A stretch of DNA of 64,000 nt from Verrucomicrobiales bacterium (GCA_024233215.1 JACKPW010000011.1:62001-126000), one strand, 5' to 3'. Positions 8,543 to 17,885 are shown, counted from the stretch's first letter. Notes: generated by a model not told the origin, from the letters alone. A program made the numbers and translations.

Positions 8543-8863
8543 CGGTTATGGGCGATTCATGGTGGACATTGGCTCAATGGGACTGTGCTGCGTCCGCCGC
8601 CGCCGGGTCCACCCCGGAAGACATCTGGGCGATCGCTGCGGCAGGCCGACCAAGCAGGCCAGTGGTGAGCAGAAGCATCGGGTTTCGGGACAGCATGGCT
8701 CCTTCTTCCACGCCGTGGCAATCCAGTAGCAATGGGGAACGCGGCCGGCCCGGCTGCTCCAACCGCCGGCTGGCCAACCGGGGTGGAGTTTCTCCGGCGA
8801 AACACGGTTCCCTTCGACCCGAATCGATGGGCGCTCTGTTGGTGTGAAGAGTGTAGTGAGGAC
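8543..8863. other. Intergenic stretch upstream of the GH127 gene
   Basis: These 321 bp lie between the start of the glycosidase gene and the 3' end of tRNA-Ser, both on the minus strand. I see no coding frame with recognisable motifs and no clear terminator or riboswitch. The promoter of the glycosidase gene is presumably inside. Confidence 0.4.
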
Positions 8864-8956
8864 TGGCGGAGAGGGAGGGATTCGAACCCTCGATAGAGCT
8901 TTTGACCCTATAACGGTTTAGCAAACCGTCGCCTTCAGCCACTCGGCCACCTCTCC
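8864..8956 (-). tRNA. tRNA-Ser (anticodon GCT)
   Basis: Read on the minus strand, the acceptor GGAGAGG pairs with CCTCTCC, followed by discriminator G and an encoded CCA. The D-arm (TGGCCGAGTGGCT) and T-arm (GGTTCGAATCC) are canonical, and the long variable arm is typical of tRNA-Ser. The anticodon loop TTGCTAA gives GCT, which reads AGC/AGT codons. It lies 9 bp downstream of tRNA-Gly on the same strand, so they are probably co-transcribed. Confidence 0.96.
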
Positions 8957-8965
8957 TGAAGACTC

Positions 8966-9039
<74 letters not shown>

Positions 9040-9202
9040 ACGCGACCGCCCAGCCTATCGCCCACCGCCGGTTTGTCAACAGTCTGTCCAAGCCCGTCCG
9101 GTTTCGGGGCGTGGCCGGCCCGAATCTTGCGCTTTTCAAGACCGGGCGGTTCTGGCATTGATACCGGTTTTCACGCCCGGTCTGCTCCGGGCTGCGGAAG
9201 CC

Positions 9203-10330
9203 ATGATGATCTCGCAGGAACAACGCAATCAGTGCGCGGAGCGTTTGAACGTCGCCGCGGCCCGGGTGCCGGAATTGACCGCCTTTGTCGGCCTGGACGG
9301 TTTTGTTGATGAAATCCTCCATGTGGTGGACAAGCGCCAGAGCGCCACGGAGTTCACCCGGTTGGACCAGATGGCGAGCCTGGCGGACCGCATCGCCGCC
9401 GCGGCCGGTCGCAGCACGAACATCGAGCTGGTCCGGCAGATGCAGAAACTCGGCGGCAACGGCCCCATCATGGGCAACGCCCTCGCCGCGTTCGGGCTGA
9501 GGGTCACCTACCTCGGCATCCTCGGCTGGCCGGACATCCATCCGGTGTTTCACGAGTTCAAGGCACGGGCCGACGTCCACAGCATTGCCCAGCCCGGCCT
9601 GACGGATGCCTACGAGTTCCACGACGGCAAGATTCTCGTCGGCAAGCACGAGTCGCTGAAGGAGATGACCTGGGAGAACATCCAGGCCCGCTGGTCGCGC
9701 GACGCCTTCCAGCAGCACTTCAGCACGGCGAGCCTGGTCGGTTTCGTCAACTGGACCATGCTGCCCCACATGAGCCAGATCTGGGAGGCCCTGCAGCAGG
9801 AGCTTTGCCCCGGGCTCAACGGCGAACGGCGCAAGCTCTTCGTCGACATGGCCGATCCCGAGAAACGCACGAACCACGACATCCGGCATGCGCTGGAGCT
9901 GATCGTCAATTTCGGACAATGGTTCGACGTGATCCTGGGTCTGAACGAGAAGGAGGCGTTCGAGGTCGGCAAGGCGCTGGACCTGGACCTGCCGGAACAC
10001 ACGCCGGACGGGCTGCAAAGCCTCACCCGCGCCATCTACGCGAAAGTGCCGGTGCAGACGTTGGTGGTCCATCCGGTTTCCTATGCGCTGGCCATTTCCG
10101 GGGACGAATTGGTCATGACTCCCGGTCCCGTCACCGCCACCCCGCTCATCACCACCGGCGCCGGCGATCATTTCAACTCCGGCTTCTGCCTCGGGAAATT
10201 GCTCGGACTCGGCAATCTGGACAGCCTGCTGACCGCGGTGACCACGAGCGGGTTCTACGTGAGGACAGCGAAGAGCCCCAACGTGGGCGAACTCGCCTCG
10301 ACGCTGGCGGACGCGTCCATCGCCTACTGA
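9203..10330 (+). CDS. PfkB-family carbohydrate kinase
   Basis: The 375-residue product has the ribokinase/PfkB fold. It has an N-terminal FVGLDGFVDEI segment, a glycine-rich GGNGPIMGNALAAFG stretch, and the C-terminal signature TTGAGDHFNSGF, which contains the anion hole and catalytic Asp. PfkB enzymes phosphorylate sugars or nucleosides with ATP; the substrate cannot be told here. Two adjacent ATGs (9203 and 9206) are the likely start. An earlier in-frame ATG at 9158 would add 15 atypical residues. It is divergent from the tRNA pair and stands about 190 bp upstream of def. Confidence 0.8.
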   Translation: MMISQEQRNQCAERLNVAAARVPELTAFVGLDGFVDEILHVVDKRQSATEFTRLDQMASLADRIAAAAGRSTNIELVRQMQKLGGNGPIMGNALAAFGLRVTYLGILGWPDIHPVFHEFKARADVHSIAQPGLTDAYEFHDGKILVGKHESLKEMTWENIQARWSRDAFQQHFSTASLVGFVNWTMLPHMSQIWEALQQELCPGLNGERRKLFVDMADPEKRTNHDIRHALELIVNFGQWFDVILGLNEKEAFEVGKALDLDLPEHTPDGLQSLTRAIYAKVPVQTLVVHPVSYALAISGDELVMTPGPVTATPLITTGAGDHFNSGFCLGKLLGLGNLDSLLTAVTTSGFYVRTAKSPNVGELASTLADASIAY

Positions 10331-10520
10331 CTGACCTGACCCAAGGTGGAATACCCCAACCGCCGACTCACTCAGATGGACTCCGATGCCAAACGGGTTC
10401 GGCTCCTCAACGGACCGGCGGTACCGAGGCCGGCCCGGACTCGCCCCGCACCGCGGAACGGCCGGTTGTCATCGGCGTTGATCCGTGTTTGTTTGCGGCC
10501 GGATTTTCCCGCCTAGGCCC

Positions 10521-11093
10521 ATGCTCTTGGAAATCGTCAAATACGGCCACCCCGCCCTCCGCGAGCGCGGCAAGAAGATCAAGGAATTCAACGGCGACCT
10601 GCACCAGCTCGCCCGGGACATGATCGAGACCATGGCCGACGCCCATGGTGTGGGCCTGGCTGCCCAGCAGATCGCGCGGGCACTCCAGCTTTTCGTCATC
10701 GACGTCCGCGGCGCCGAGGATCGGCCGTCCACCATGGAAGTCGGCGGCAGGTCCGTGAATCCGGAGGATCACATGCCGATGATCCTGATCAACACCCGGG
10801 TCCGACCGACCGGCGATCCTGAAACCGGGCCCGAAGGCTGCCTCAGTTTCCCGGAGCTCTACGGGGACATCACCCGGCCCGCCTCCGTGGAGGTGTCGGC
10901 GGTCAATGAGCGGGGGGAACCGGTTCAATTCCATTGCGGCGGGCTGTTGGCCCGGGCCATCCAGCACGAACTCGACCATACCCAGGGCGTGCTGTTCATC
11001 GACCGCATGCCGCGGGAGGTGAAGGCCGAGATGCAGCCGGACCTCGACGCTCTGCACGCCCACACCAAGGCCACCTTGAGCCGCCGGGGCTGA
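10521..11093 (+). CDS. def: Peptide deformylase
   Basis: The 190-residue enzyme has all three PDF motifs: GVGLAAQQ (43-50), EGCLS with the metal-binding Cys107, and QHELDHTQG with His149, Glu150 and His153. It removes the N-formyl group from nascent proteins at the ribosome. The ATG at 10521 is preferred over an upstream in-frame ATG at 10485 because the family N terminus (LEIVKYGHPALR) begins there. An insertion around residues 60-85 is moderately long. It is followed 80 bp later by a coaB-type gene on the same strand. Confidence 0.95.
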   Translation: MLLEIVKYGHPALRERGKKIKEFNGDLHQLARDMIETMADAHGVGLAAQQIARALQLFVIDVRGAEDRPSTMEVGGRSVNPEDHMPMILINTRVRPTGDPETGPEGCLSFPELYGDITRPASVEVSAVNERGEPVQFHCGGLLARAIQHELDHTQGVLFIDRMPREVKAEMQPDLDALHAHTKATLSRRG

Positions 11094-11172
11094 GCCGTCG
11101 AAATGCCCTGCCATTCGTGTCGATTCGTGGTTCTCTACTAAATCGTTGCGCCCAAGGAGGCGTTGGTCAGCG

Positions 11173-11826
11173 ATGCGCCCCGTGAACTGCCTCGTCACCG
11201 CCGGTCCCACCTACGAGCCCATCGATCAGGTGCGTCGCTTGACCAACTTCTCCAGCGGTCAACTCGGTACGCGCCTGGCCGGGTACCTGGCCGAGCAGGG
11301 ACACCAAGTGACGCTTCTCCGCGGTGAGGCCGCCGTTTGCACCGAACCGCCCGGAGGGGTGGCAATCGAGACCTACACGACCACGGCCGACCTCGGGGCT
11401 CGTCTCGAGACGCGTCGAGGCGGAGAGGTTCAGGCGGTCTTCCACGCCGCGGCAGTGGCGGACTTCGCCGCGGGCCGCGTCTTTCGCCGGGATGAAGCGG
11501 GAGAGTTGATCGAGGTCCGGGAGGGGAAACTGGCAACGAGAGCCGGCGAGGTCCTGCTTCAACTCGTGCCGACGCCCAAGATCATCCGCCGCCTGCGCGA
11601 GTGGTTTCCCAAGGCGCTGCTGGTAGGGTGGAAATACGAGGTGGAGGATGGCCGCGCGGGTCTCCTGGCCAGGGCGGCGGCCCAACTGCGCGAATGCCGG
11701 ACCGACCTCTGTGTCGTCAACGGCCCGGCGTGGGGCACCGGCTTTGGCTTGGTGGATCGGGAGAAGGTGAGCGATGCCGGCGATGACGAGGACCTCTTTC
11801 AGCTTCTCCTGAACGAACTCACCTGA
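11173..11826 (+). CDS. coaB: Phosphopantothenate-cysteine ligase domain protein (stand-alone CoaB)
   Basis: The 217 residues correspond to the CoaB half only: the N terminus CLVTAGPTYEPIDQVRRLTN with FSSGQLG, then AVADF and a LVGWKYE segment. CoaB joins phosphopantothenate to cysteine in coenzyme A synthesis. The usual bacterial enzyme is a CoaBC fusion of about 400 residues. Here the CoaC decarboxylase half is absent and must be encoded elsewhere if this is the functional copy. A strong AAGGAGG at 11154-11160 is 12 bp before the ATG. The gene is convergent with the MGMT gene. Confidence 0.82.
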   Translation: MRPVNCLVTAGPTYEPIDQVRRLTNFSSGQLGTRLAGYLAEQGHQVTLLRGEAAVCTEPPGGVAIETYTTTADLGARLETRRGGEVQAVFHAAAVADFAAGRVFRRDEAGELIEVREGKLATRAGEVLLQLVPTPKIIRRLREWFPKALLVGWKYEVEDGRAGLLARAAAQLRECRTDLCVVNGPAWGTGFGLVDREKVSDAGDDEDLFQLLLNELT

Positions 11827-11995
11827 ATGGATCTGTGAACAGGTGTTCTCCAATTAGGATTGGCTCTCACCAGATTGGCGGACGGGTCGCTTTGAGAAGG
11901 GTGCGCCGATTTGCCTTGGTTTCTTGCGGCCCGTGACTCTCGCTCTTGTGCGCGCGCCAGATACTCGCGCCACCCCCACAAGCCTCACACCCTGA

Positions 11996-12502
11996 TCAGC
12001 TGCCACGCGATTCCCCGCCGAGGTCGCCCAAGCCCTCTGCGGCCAGGAGACGTCGTTTCCAGTCCAATCCGCCACTGAACCCCCCGAGTCCGCCCGAGCC
12101 GGCGAGCACCCGGTGACAGGGAACCAGCACGGGAATGGGGTTGGCACCACAGGCCTGTCCGACCGCGCGGGCGGCACGGGGCCGGCCGATGGCGATGGCG
12201 AGCCGGCCATAGGAACGGGTTTCCCCCGGGGGAATCCGGAGCAGCGCTTCCCAGACGGCGCGTTGGAACGGGGTGGCCCGATCCGGCCAGGCAAGCGGAG
12301 GCAGGGTTCCGGGAGGTTTCCCCATGAGGGCCCGGCAAAGCGCCGCGCCGGTTTGCCGAAGCCAGGCGGCCCGGGGAGGCATGCCATCAACGAAGTCCTG
12401 CCCCCCTGCTCCCGGGAAGTCCAGTTCCGCCAGTCCCGTCGGGACAAAGCGGGCGGTGAACACCCCCCAGTCCGTGGAGATTCCGACCCGGCAACCCTTC
12501 AT
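11996..12502 (-). CDS. ogt: Methylated-DNA-protein cysteine methyltransferase
   Basis: The 168-residue protein has the C-terminal MGMT domain: TPFQRAVWEALLRIPPGETR, AARAVGQACGANPIP and the active-site VPCHRVL with acceptor Cys129, then GGFSGGLDWKRRLL. It repairs O6-alkylguanine by a one-step suicide transfer. It starts at the ATG at 12502, which overlaps the stop of the upstream coiled-coil gene by 4 bp (ATGA). Translation is therefore likely coupled to a gene of unrelated type. Confidence 0.92.
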   Translation of the reverse strand: MKGCRVGISTDWGVFTARFVPTGLAELDFPGAGGQDFVDGMPPRAAWLRQTGAALCRALMGKPPGTLPPLAWPDRATPFQRAVWEALLRIPPGETRSYGRLAIAIGRPRAARAVGQACGANPIPVLVPCHRVLAGSGGLGGFSGGLDWKRRLLAAEGLGDLGGESRGS

Positions 12503-13002
12503 CGCAATCCTCTCCACCAGTACCAGATGCCGGCGGACACGACGAGAAACGCGGCGCAGAGGAGCAGGAACCGGTTCCGGGCGACACGTTTCTCGTGGCG
12601 CAGCGCGGGCAGACCCTGGATGCTGCCGGCGGCCAGGTAGGTGACCAGTTGGGGTTGGCGCGGACTTTGCCGACGAAACCGCTGTTTCCAGCGCCGGATC
12701 ATGCCGGCGAGATCGAACTTGGCCACGCCCTGGGAGTTCAGCCGTGCGGGGGAAACCGGTTTGCGTGCTTCGCGGCCCGGCCGCGGTTGCCGGAGGTCCT
12801 CGAGCGTGGCCCGGTTGTCCGCTTCCTGGGAGGCGGCGGCGGCGGCCCGCGGGCGTGCGGTGGAACGCCATTTGGGTTCGGGTGCCGTCTGCTGCATGGC
12901 GGCGTCCAATTCCGCGATCTGCGACTCCACCTCCGCGAGTTGCGCTTTCAGCCGCGATTCGCGCTCCAGCAACGGGTCCTTCCGCTTTTCAAACCACGCC
13001 AT
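12499..13002 (-). CDS. Coiled-coil protein with C-terminal membrane anchor, unknown function
   Basis: The 167 residues begin with a charged heptad-like helix (about 5-45, FEKRKDPLLERESRLKAQLA). A basic, proline-rich middle follows, and the protein ends in one hydrophobic segment (FLLLCAAFLVVSAGIWYWW) near the C terminus. This is a tail-anchored layout with the bulk in the cytoplasm. I do not recognise the family. It overlaps the MGMT gene downstream and follows another coiled-coil/tail-anchor gene by 16 bp. The two probably work together. Confidence 0.6.
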   Translation of the reverse strand: MAWFEKRKDPLLERESRLKAQLAEVESQIAELDAAMQQTAPEPKWRSTARPRAAAAASQEADNRATLEDLRQPRPGREARKPVSPARLNSQGVAKFDLAGMIRRWKQRFRRQSPRQPQLVTYLAAGSIQGLPALRHEKRVARNRFLLLCAAFLVVSAGIWYWWRGLR

Positions 13003-13018
13003 GAACCGGGGTCAGGCC

Positions 13019-13696
13019 TCAGGGCCGAAAGAGTTGAATGGCCAGCAGGATCACCCCCGCCAACGCCACGATGGCCACCGGCAGCGAAACCGCCAGGCCC
13101 ACGCGGCACAACTGGCCGAAGCTCAGGTCGCCCAATCCCGGCGCCATGCCGGCTCTGGTCCCCTTGGCATTCTGCTCAGGTTCCGCCTCCCCGTTGAGCA
13201 CATCCCACTTGAGCCGTGCGGCACTCCACTCCATCCGGGCATTCTCGATGGCGGTCAACGCCCGGGTCAGTTCGGTGTTGAGTGTCTCGTCCGTCCAGGT
13301 TTCCTCCTGAATCGCCTCCACCGCGGCCAGGCACCCGCGGAAGCCCTCAAGCGTGCGGGCCATTTGCTCGGCCTGTCGGCGCGCCTCGAATTCCGCCTTT
13401 TCCAGCAGCCCGATACCCCGCGTCAGATGCGACAGCATCTCTTCCCGCCCCGTCTCGCACTCGGCCCGGCGACGCCGGGTCTCCTCCATCTCCGACCGTT
13501 CCCGTTCCAACTGATCCTGGATCCGGCGGAGTTCCGCCAGCCGGTTCTGGGTTTCCCCCAGACGTCCCTCGAGTTCCTGCCGGGAACGCTGGCGGACGGC
13601 GGGCGGCTGGGCCACGGCGGCGGCAGCCTCCTCAGCCGCCTTGCTCGCCACCAAATCGCGGTCGATGAACTCCGTGTCGTCGTAGGGCGCGGTCAT
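13019..13696 (-). CDS. Coiled-coil protein with C-terminal membrane anchor, unknown function
   Basis: The 225-residue product starts at MTAPYDDTEF. An in-frame ATG 39 bp earlier is less likely because it adds a non-typical leader. Residues about 35-170 are a long charged coiled coil rich in E, R and Q. The C terminus has a single membrane segment (VSLPVAIVALAGVILLAIQL). It has the same overall layout as the next gene (12499-13002), although the sequences are not obviously alike. It lies 77 bp downstream of the histidine-kinase gene on the same strand. No catalytic motif is visible. Confidence 0.6.
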   Translation of the reverse strand: MTAPYDDTEFIDRDLVASKAAEEAAAAVAQPPAVRQRSRQELEGRLGETQNRLAELRRIQDQLERERSEMEETRRRRAECETGREEMLSHLTRGIGLLEKAEFEARRQAEQMARTLEGFRGCLAAVEAIQEETWTDETLNTELTRALTAIENARMEWSAARLKWDVLNGEAEPEQNAKGTRAGMAPGLGDLSFGQLCRVGLAVSLPVAIVALAGVILLAIQLFRP

Positions 13697-13773
13697 GTCC
13701 CGCACTCTAGCATCCGCCCCCCGGCTGTAAAGCACCCCGAGGAACCGGCCTGTGCCGGCCCAGGTCGCCGGTG

Positions 13774-15690
13774 TCAGACCCCGTCGTCCCGAACCGGCTC
13801 GTCCGCTCCGCCCGCAGACGCAATGCCCGGCAATTCCACCACAAACCGGGTGAACTCGCCCGGCCGGGTGGTCATCCGTAGCTCGCCCTGGTGCCCCTCG
13901 ACAATCGAGAGGCAGGTGGACAACCCAAGGCCCACGGCCTGGTTCTTTCGCTTGGTGGTAAAGAACGGCTCATACATCCGCTCCGCCACCAGGGGAACAA
14001 TCCCGGTCCCATGATCCTCGACGGTCAACCTCAACCAGGGATCGCCTTCGCGCTCCACGCAACGCGCAATCAGTCCGAGCCGCTTGTCCGGGCCACCGCC
14101 GGGATGCCGCTGGTTCAGCGCGTCCAGACTGTTGCCGAGGAGGTTCACCAGCACGGACTCCATCTCCTTGTCGCTGCACCGGACCGACGGCAGGTTCCCT
14201 GGAATGTCCAGCAGCAGGGCAATGCGGTGTCGAGCAACCGCCGGCCGGATCCCCGCAACCACCCGCCAGAGGACGTTCTCCGGGCGAAGCACCGCCCCCT
14301 TCGCGGTGGGGCCGCGGCGTGCGAAGGTGTAGAGCCGGTCGACAATGCTGGAAATCCGCGCCGACTCCCGGGAGATCTCTCCGGCGAACTCCTGTAGTTC
14401 ACTATCCGCGGGAGCGCTGTCGCAAATAAGTTGGGCGTAGTTGGCAATCCCGGTGACCGGGTTGTTGATTTCATGGGCCACGCCATCCGCGAGCGTGGCG
14501 ATGGAGTCCAGTCTGGCCCGCCTCCGCAGCTTCTCCTCCTCCTCTTCCAGATCCGCCCGGGCCCGGCGGGCGGCGGTCAGATTGTAAACCAGTGAGGCCA
14601 CACCCCCCACCCCGGCCCCGGCAATCCAGGGCGTGTGCTCCCACCGGCAGACAATCCGGTCTCCGTTGCGGGTGACACAGACGCGCTCGTCCTCCAGCGG
14701 CGTCCCCAAGTCCACTACCTGGCGGAGGCGGCGCCCCAGCTCCTGGCGCGCCTCCACCGGCAGGATCAGCTCGGGCAATCCCCGTTCCCTCACCTCCGCC
14801 TCCTCGAACCCGAACATCCTCGCCGCAGAGGGACTCCAGCCGCACACCTTGAGATCGTCCGACCAGACCACCGTGGCCACCCCGTCACCCGGCGCGAGCA
14901 CGCTGCGACCTTCCCCCGGCGAATCCGTGGTGGCCCGCCGGTCGGCCGGCTCGCCGCCCCGGTCGATTCGCGCGATCGGCATGCCCTCCCCTTCCGCAGA
15001 CGTGAGCCTCAGCGATCCGCCGGGTTCGCCTCCGCCAGCGCCCAGTTCCGCCGTCAAGGCTTGGTTCGCCGCTTCCAGCATTTCGTTCCGTTCCAGCAAT
15101 GTCTCCTGCCTTAGAATTAATGAGGATATCAAAGTCCTATTTACAGCTTCTGTACCGCCCGGGAAGGGCGGTTTCTTGGTGCCCTCGGACGAACGCAACC
15201 GGCGGGCGATCGAGGCGGCAAGTTCCCGCAAAGGGACGGTCGGCTCACCCGGAAGGTAGAACCCCGCTGCCACTCCCCCCCCTCCGATCCCCGCGTCCGA
15301 CGCCTCAAACCGGTCGGCGATGCGCCGCAGTTCCGCCAGGCTCCGGTTCCCGCCCATCCCCATCCGTCGTTCGGGTTTGCCGTTGCCTCGACGGCGGCCC
15401 CTGCCCCCCGCGTGCAGGGACACCATGAACCAGAGCAATGAGCCTGCTTCCTCCTTGCCAAGATATACTTCCACGTTGCCACCCACACCGGTCTCCAGGG
15501 TCCTCCAGGCCAGCTGAAAAGCGGCCATCGCAATCTGGATCTGAGCCTCCTCAGGGAAGTCGAGTCCAGCCAGCACGTCCCGGATGCTCTGCCAGACCTG
15601 AAAGAGATCCCGCTCGACCCCGACGGCGAGCGTGATCACCGGGTGGCGCTTCCCGACGTCACCCGGAACAGGTGTGGGTCGCTGGGGCAT
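13774..15690 (-). CDS. Sensor histidine kinase with an RsbT/W-like N-terminal domain and PAS domain
   Basis: The 638-residue protein has four parts. Residues about 18-165 look like a degenerate HATPase of the RsbW/RsbT type (VERDLFQVWQSIRDVLAGLD, then AMAAFQLAWRTLETG, where anti-sigma kinases carry an E/N motif). A short coiled coil spans about 195-218. A PAS-like domain spans about 270-375 (CGWSPSAARMFGF). The HisKA helix has phospho-acceptor His406 in ADGVAHEINNPVTG, followed by a HATPase domain with NLLGNSLDAL, DHGTGI and GLGLSTC. No membrane segment is visible, so it should be cytoplasmic. No response regulator is adjacent. Confidence 0.88.
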   Translation of the reverse strand: MPQRPTPVPGDVGKRHPVITLAVGVERDLFQVWQSIRDVLAGLDFPEEAQIQIAMAAFQLAWRTLETGVGGNVEVYLGKEEAGSLLWFMVSLHAGGRGRRRGNGKPERRMGMGGNRSLAELRRIADRFEASDAGIGGGGVAAGFYLPGEPTVPLRELAASIARRLRSSEGTKKPPFPGGTEAVNRTLISSLILRQETLLERNEMLEAANQALTAELGAGGGEPGGSLRLTSAEGEGMPIARIDRGGEPADRRATTDSPGEGRSVLAPGDGVATVVWSDDLKVCGWSPSAARMFGFEEAEVRERGLPELILPVEARQELGRRLRQVVDLGTPLEDERVCVTRNGDRIVCRWEHTPWIAGAGVGGVASLVYNLTAARRARADLEEEEEKLRRRARLDSIATLADGVAHEINNPVTGIANYAQLICDSAPADSELQEFAGEISRESARISSIVDRLYTFARRGPTAKGAVLRPENVLWRVVAGIRPAVARHRIALLLDIPGNLPSVRCSDKEMESVLVNLLGNSLDALNQRHPGGGPDKRLGLIARCVEREGDPWLRLTVEDHGTGIVPLVAERMYEPFFTTKRKNQAVGLGLSTCLSIVEGHQGELRMTTRPGEFTRFVVELPGIASAGGADEPVRDDGV

Positions 15691-15742
15691 AGGCCTTCGC
15701 CATAGACATTAATCGGAAGTCAAACAGAAGCGGGATCATTAT

Positions 15743-15773
15743 TCAAGACTTAAATATCCACTTATGCTAAAAT
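15743..15773 (+). promoter_or_regulatory. Candidate promoter of the first sulfatase gene
   Basis: An extended -10-like element TATGCTAAAAT (TGnTAAAAT) ends at 15773 in an AT-rich patch that stands out in this GC-rich region. The best -35 candidate is the weak TTCAAG at 15743-15748, with 19-bp spacing. It points to the sulfatase whose ATG is at 15904. The same patch lies in the divergent region with the histidine kinase. Confidence 0.3.
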
Positions 15774-15903
15774 ACAGGACCCAAGGAGGCGCGAACCCAT
15801 CGCCCGTGGGTTTCCCAGCCGGGTCGATTCAAGGGAGCCGGGAGGAACGCGGATTCTCCGCAATTTGGGTCGACCTCGCCGGAGGACCTCGCAGAATCCC
15901 TGC

Positions 15904-17652
15904 ATGCACTCGCGGACAATCCCCAACCCGCACCGTCGCAATCGTGGGCTCTCCCGCCGGTCTCTGTTCGTGGCCTTGCTGGCCCTGACTGGAGCGGGGT
16001 TGACCCGCGCCGCCACCATCGAGCCCTCTTCCCGGCCCAACATCGTGGTCATTCTCGTCGATGACATGGGCTGGTCCGACATCGGATGCTACGGCAGCGA
16101 GATCCCAACGCCGAATCTCGATGCGCTGGCCCGCGGGGGACTGCGGTTCACGCAATTCTACAACACCGGTCGCTGCAGCCCGACGCGGGCCTCATTGATG
16201 ACGGGGTTGTATCCCCATCAGGCGGGCATGGGGCACCTCGACAATCTTGTCCGTCCGAATTCCACCGGGACCACCGGCCGGTTGAGCGACCGTTGCGTCA
16301 CCCTGGGGGAGGTGTTGCGCGAGGCCGGTTATTTCACCGCCGTGACCGGCAAGTGGCATCTGGGCCACGAACACGGCACGCCCCCCTGGGAACGCGGTTT
16401 CATGCGAAACCTCACCTTGCGCGCGGGCGGGGTCTACTGGGCCGAACAACGCGGCAAGGCCAACCAACCGCTGTACCTGAATGGCCGCGAAATGCCGCGC
16501 AACGCCCCGGAATTCGGCAACGACTGGTACGGACCCTATCTCTGGACGAAGTGGGGGTTGAAGTTCATCGATGAAGCCCTGGCCGAACGCAAACCCTTCT
16601 TCCTCTACCTCGCGCATTGCTCCCCCCACTTCCCGCTCATGGCGCCGCAGGAGGACATCGCCCGCTATCGTGGCAAATACCGGTCCGGCTGGGACGTGCT
16701 GCGGGAGGCTCGCTATCGGCGACAGATCGAGATGGGCCTGATCAGGCCCGAGTGGACCTTGAGCGAGCGCCCCCCCGATGTGCCGGCCTGGGACCGACTC
16801 AGCGCCGCGGAGCAGGATCGCTACGACCACCTGATGGCGATCTACGCGGCGATGATCGACACCATGGACCGCAGCGTGGGCAGGATGGTGGACGGCCTGC
16901 GTGACCGCGGCGTGCTGGACAACACCCTCCTCGTCTTCCTCTCGGACAACGGCGGCAACGCGGAGTCCGGTCCGAAAGGCCGGTCGGAAGGCGACCTGCT
17001 CGGCGGCCCCGATTCCAACGTCTTTCTCGGGATGTGTTGGGCCACGCTGAACAACACCCCGTTCCGTCGCTACAAACACTTCACCCACGAGGGTGGCATC
17101 TCCGCGCCCTGCATCCTGCACTGGCCGGATGGGATGAACCTCCCGTCGGAGTCCCCCGCATTACGGCCCACCCCGCAGGGCATCGTTACCGACACCCCCG
17201 CCCACCTGGTGGATGTGATGGCCACCGCGGTCGACGTGGCGGCGGCGAGCTATCCGACGGAGTTCCGCGGGCACGCGATTCTGCCGATGGAAGGCGTGAG
17301 CCTGCGGCCTTTGTTCCACGGGCAGGCGGTGGCCCGACCGAACCCGATCTTCTTCGAGCACGAAGGCAACCGGGCCATTCGGTCAGGCGACTGGAAACTG
17401 GTTCAGAAACACCGGGGACCGTGGGAGCTTTACAACCTTGCGGAGGACCGGACGGAGCAAGTGGACCTGGCGGCGAGCCAGCCAAAACGCGCGGCGGCAC
17501 TCCGCACCCAATGGCGGGCGTGGGCCGACCGGGCGTTCGTCGATCCCTGGCCCGGCCCGGCCCGCACGGACTGGGGCGCCGTGCCAGCCAAGCCGAAGCA
17601 GGAGGCGAGGCAAGCCGAAACCGAATCCACGCCGGGCCGGGACCCGGATTGA
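15904..17652 (+). CDS. Secreted sulfatase (S1/arylsulfatase family)
   Basis: The 582-residue product begins at the ATG at 15904 and has a Tat-like twin-arginine signal (SRRSLFVALLALTG). Sulfatase motifs follow: metal-binding LVDDMGWSD (Asp53, Asp54), the formylglycine signature GRCSPTRASLMTG with Cys91 as the residue to be oxidised, TGKWHLGHE, and VFLSDNGGN. The enzyme hydrolyses sulfate esters of glycans in the periplasm or outside. It needs an anaerobic or FGE-type maturase, which is not in this window. It is followed 233 bp later by a sialidase-like gene on the same strand, suggesting joint attack on a sulfated glycan. Confidence 0.92.
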   Translation: MHSRTIPNPHRRNRGLSRRSLFVALLALTGAGLTRAATIEPSSRPNIVVILVDDMGWSDIGCYGSEIPTPNLDALARGGLRFTQFYNTGRCSPTRASLMTGLYPHQAGMGHLDNLVRPNSTGTTGRLSDRCVTLGEVLREAGYFTAVTGKWHLGHEHGTPPWERGFMRNLTLRAGGVYWAEQRGKANQPLYLNGREMPRNAPEFGNDWYGPYLWTKWGLKFIDEALAERKPFFLYLAHCSPHFPLMAPQEDIARYRGKYRSGWDVLREARYRRQIEMGLIRPEWTLSERPPDVPAWDRLSAAEQDRYDHLMAIYAAMIDTMDRSVGRMVDGLRDRGVLDNTLLVFLSDNGGNAESGPKGRSEGDLLGGPDSNVFLGMCWATLNNTPFRRYKHFTHEGGISAPCILHWPDGMNLPSESPALRPTPQGIVTDTPAHLVDVMATAVDVAAASYPTEFRGHAILPMEGVSLRPLFHGQAVARPNPIFFEHEGNRAIRSGDWKLVQKHRGPWELYNLAEDRTEQVDLAASQPKRAAALRTQWRAWADRAFVDPWPGPARTDWGAVPAKPKQEARQAETESTPGRDPD

Positions 17653-17885
17653 GCCCGCAGATTTCACACCCGATCCGTGATGAACGCTCAACGGCGCGAC
17701 TGGGTTGCCGGGACTGATCCATTGCACTTCGTGATCCAGGCGGTGGTGCTCCCCCCGGCTCCGCCTGCCCCTTGACGGAAACCGGCCGTCCCACCTTCCA
17801 CGGCGAGAAGGGGAAACGCGGTGCGTGTTCGGTGGCACGCTGCGTTGACATCCGGGGTGCGCACGGCGTCATATCGAGCGCGAAC

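Noticed and set aside
6980..8668. Long + strand open frame of 562 codons opposite the GH127 gene
   Set aside because: It is the antisense shadow of a gene with clear GH127 motifs in high-GC DNA; its translation is low-complexity and without motifs.
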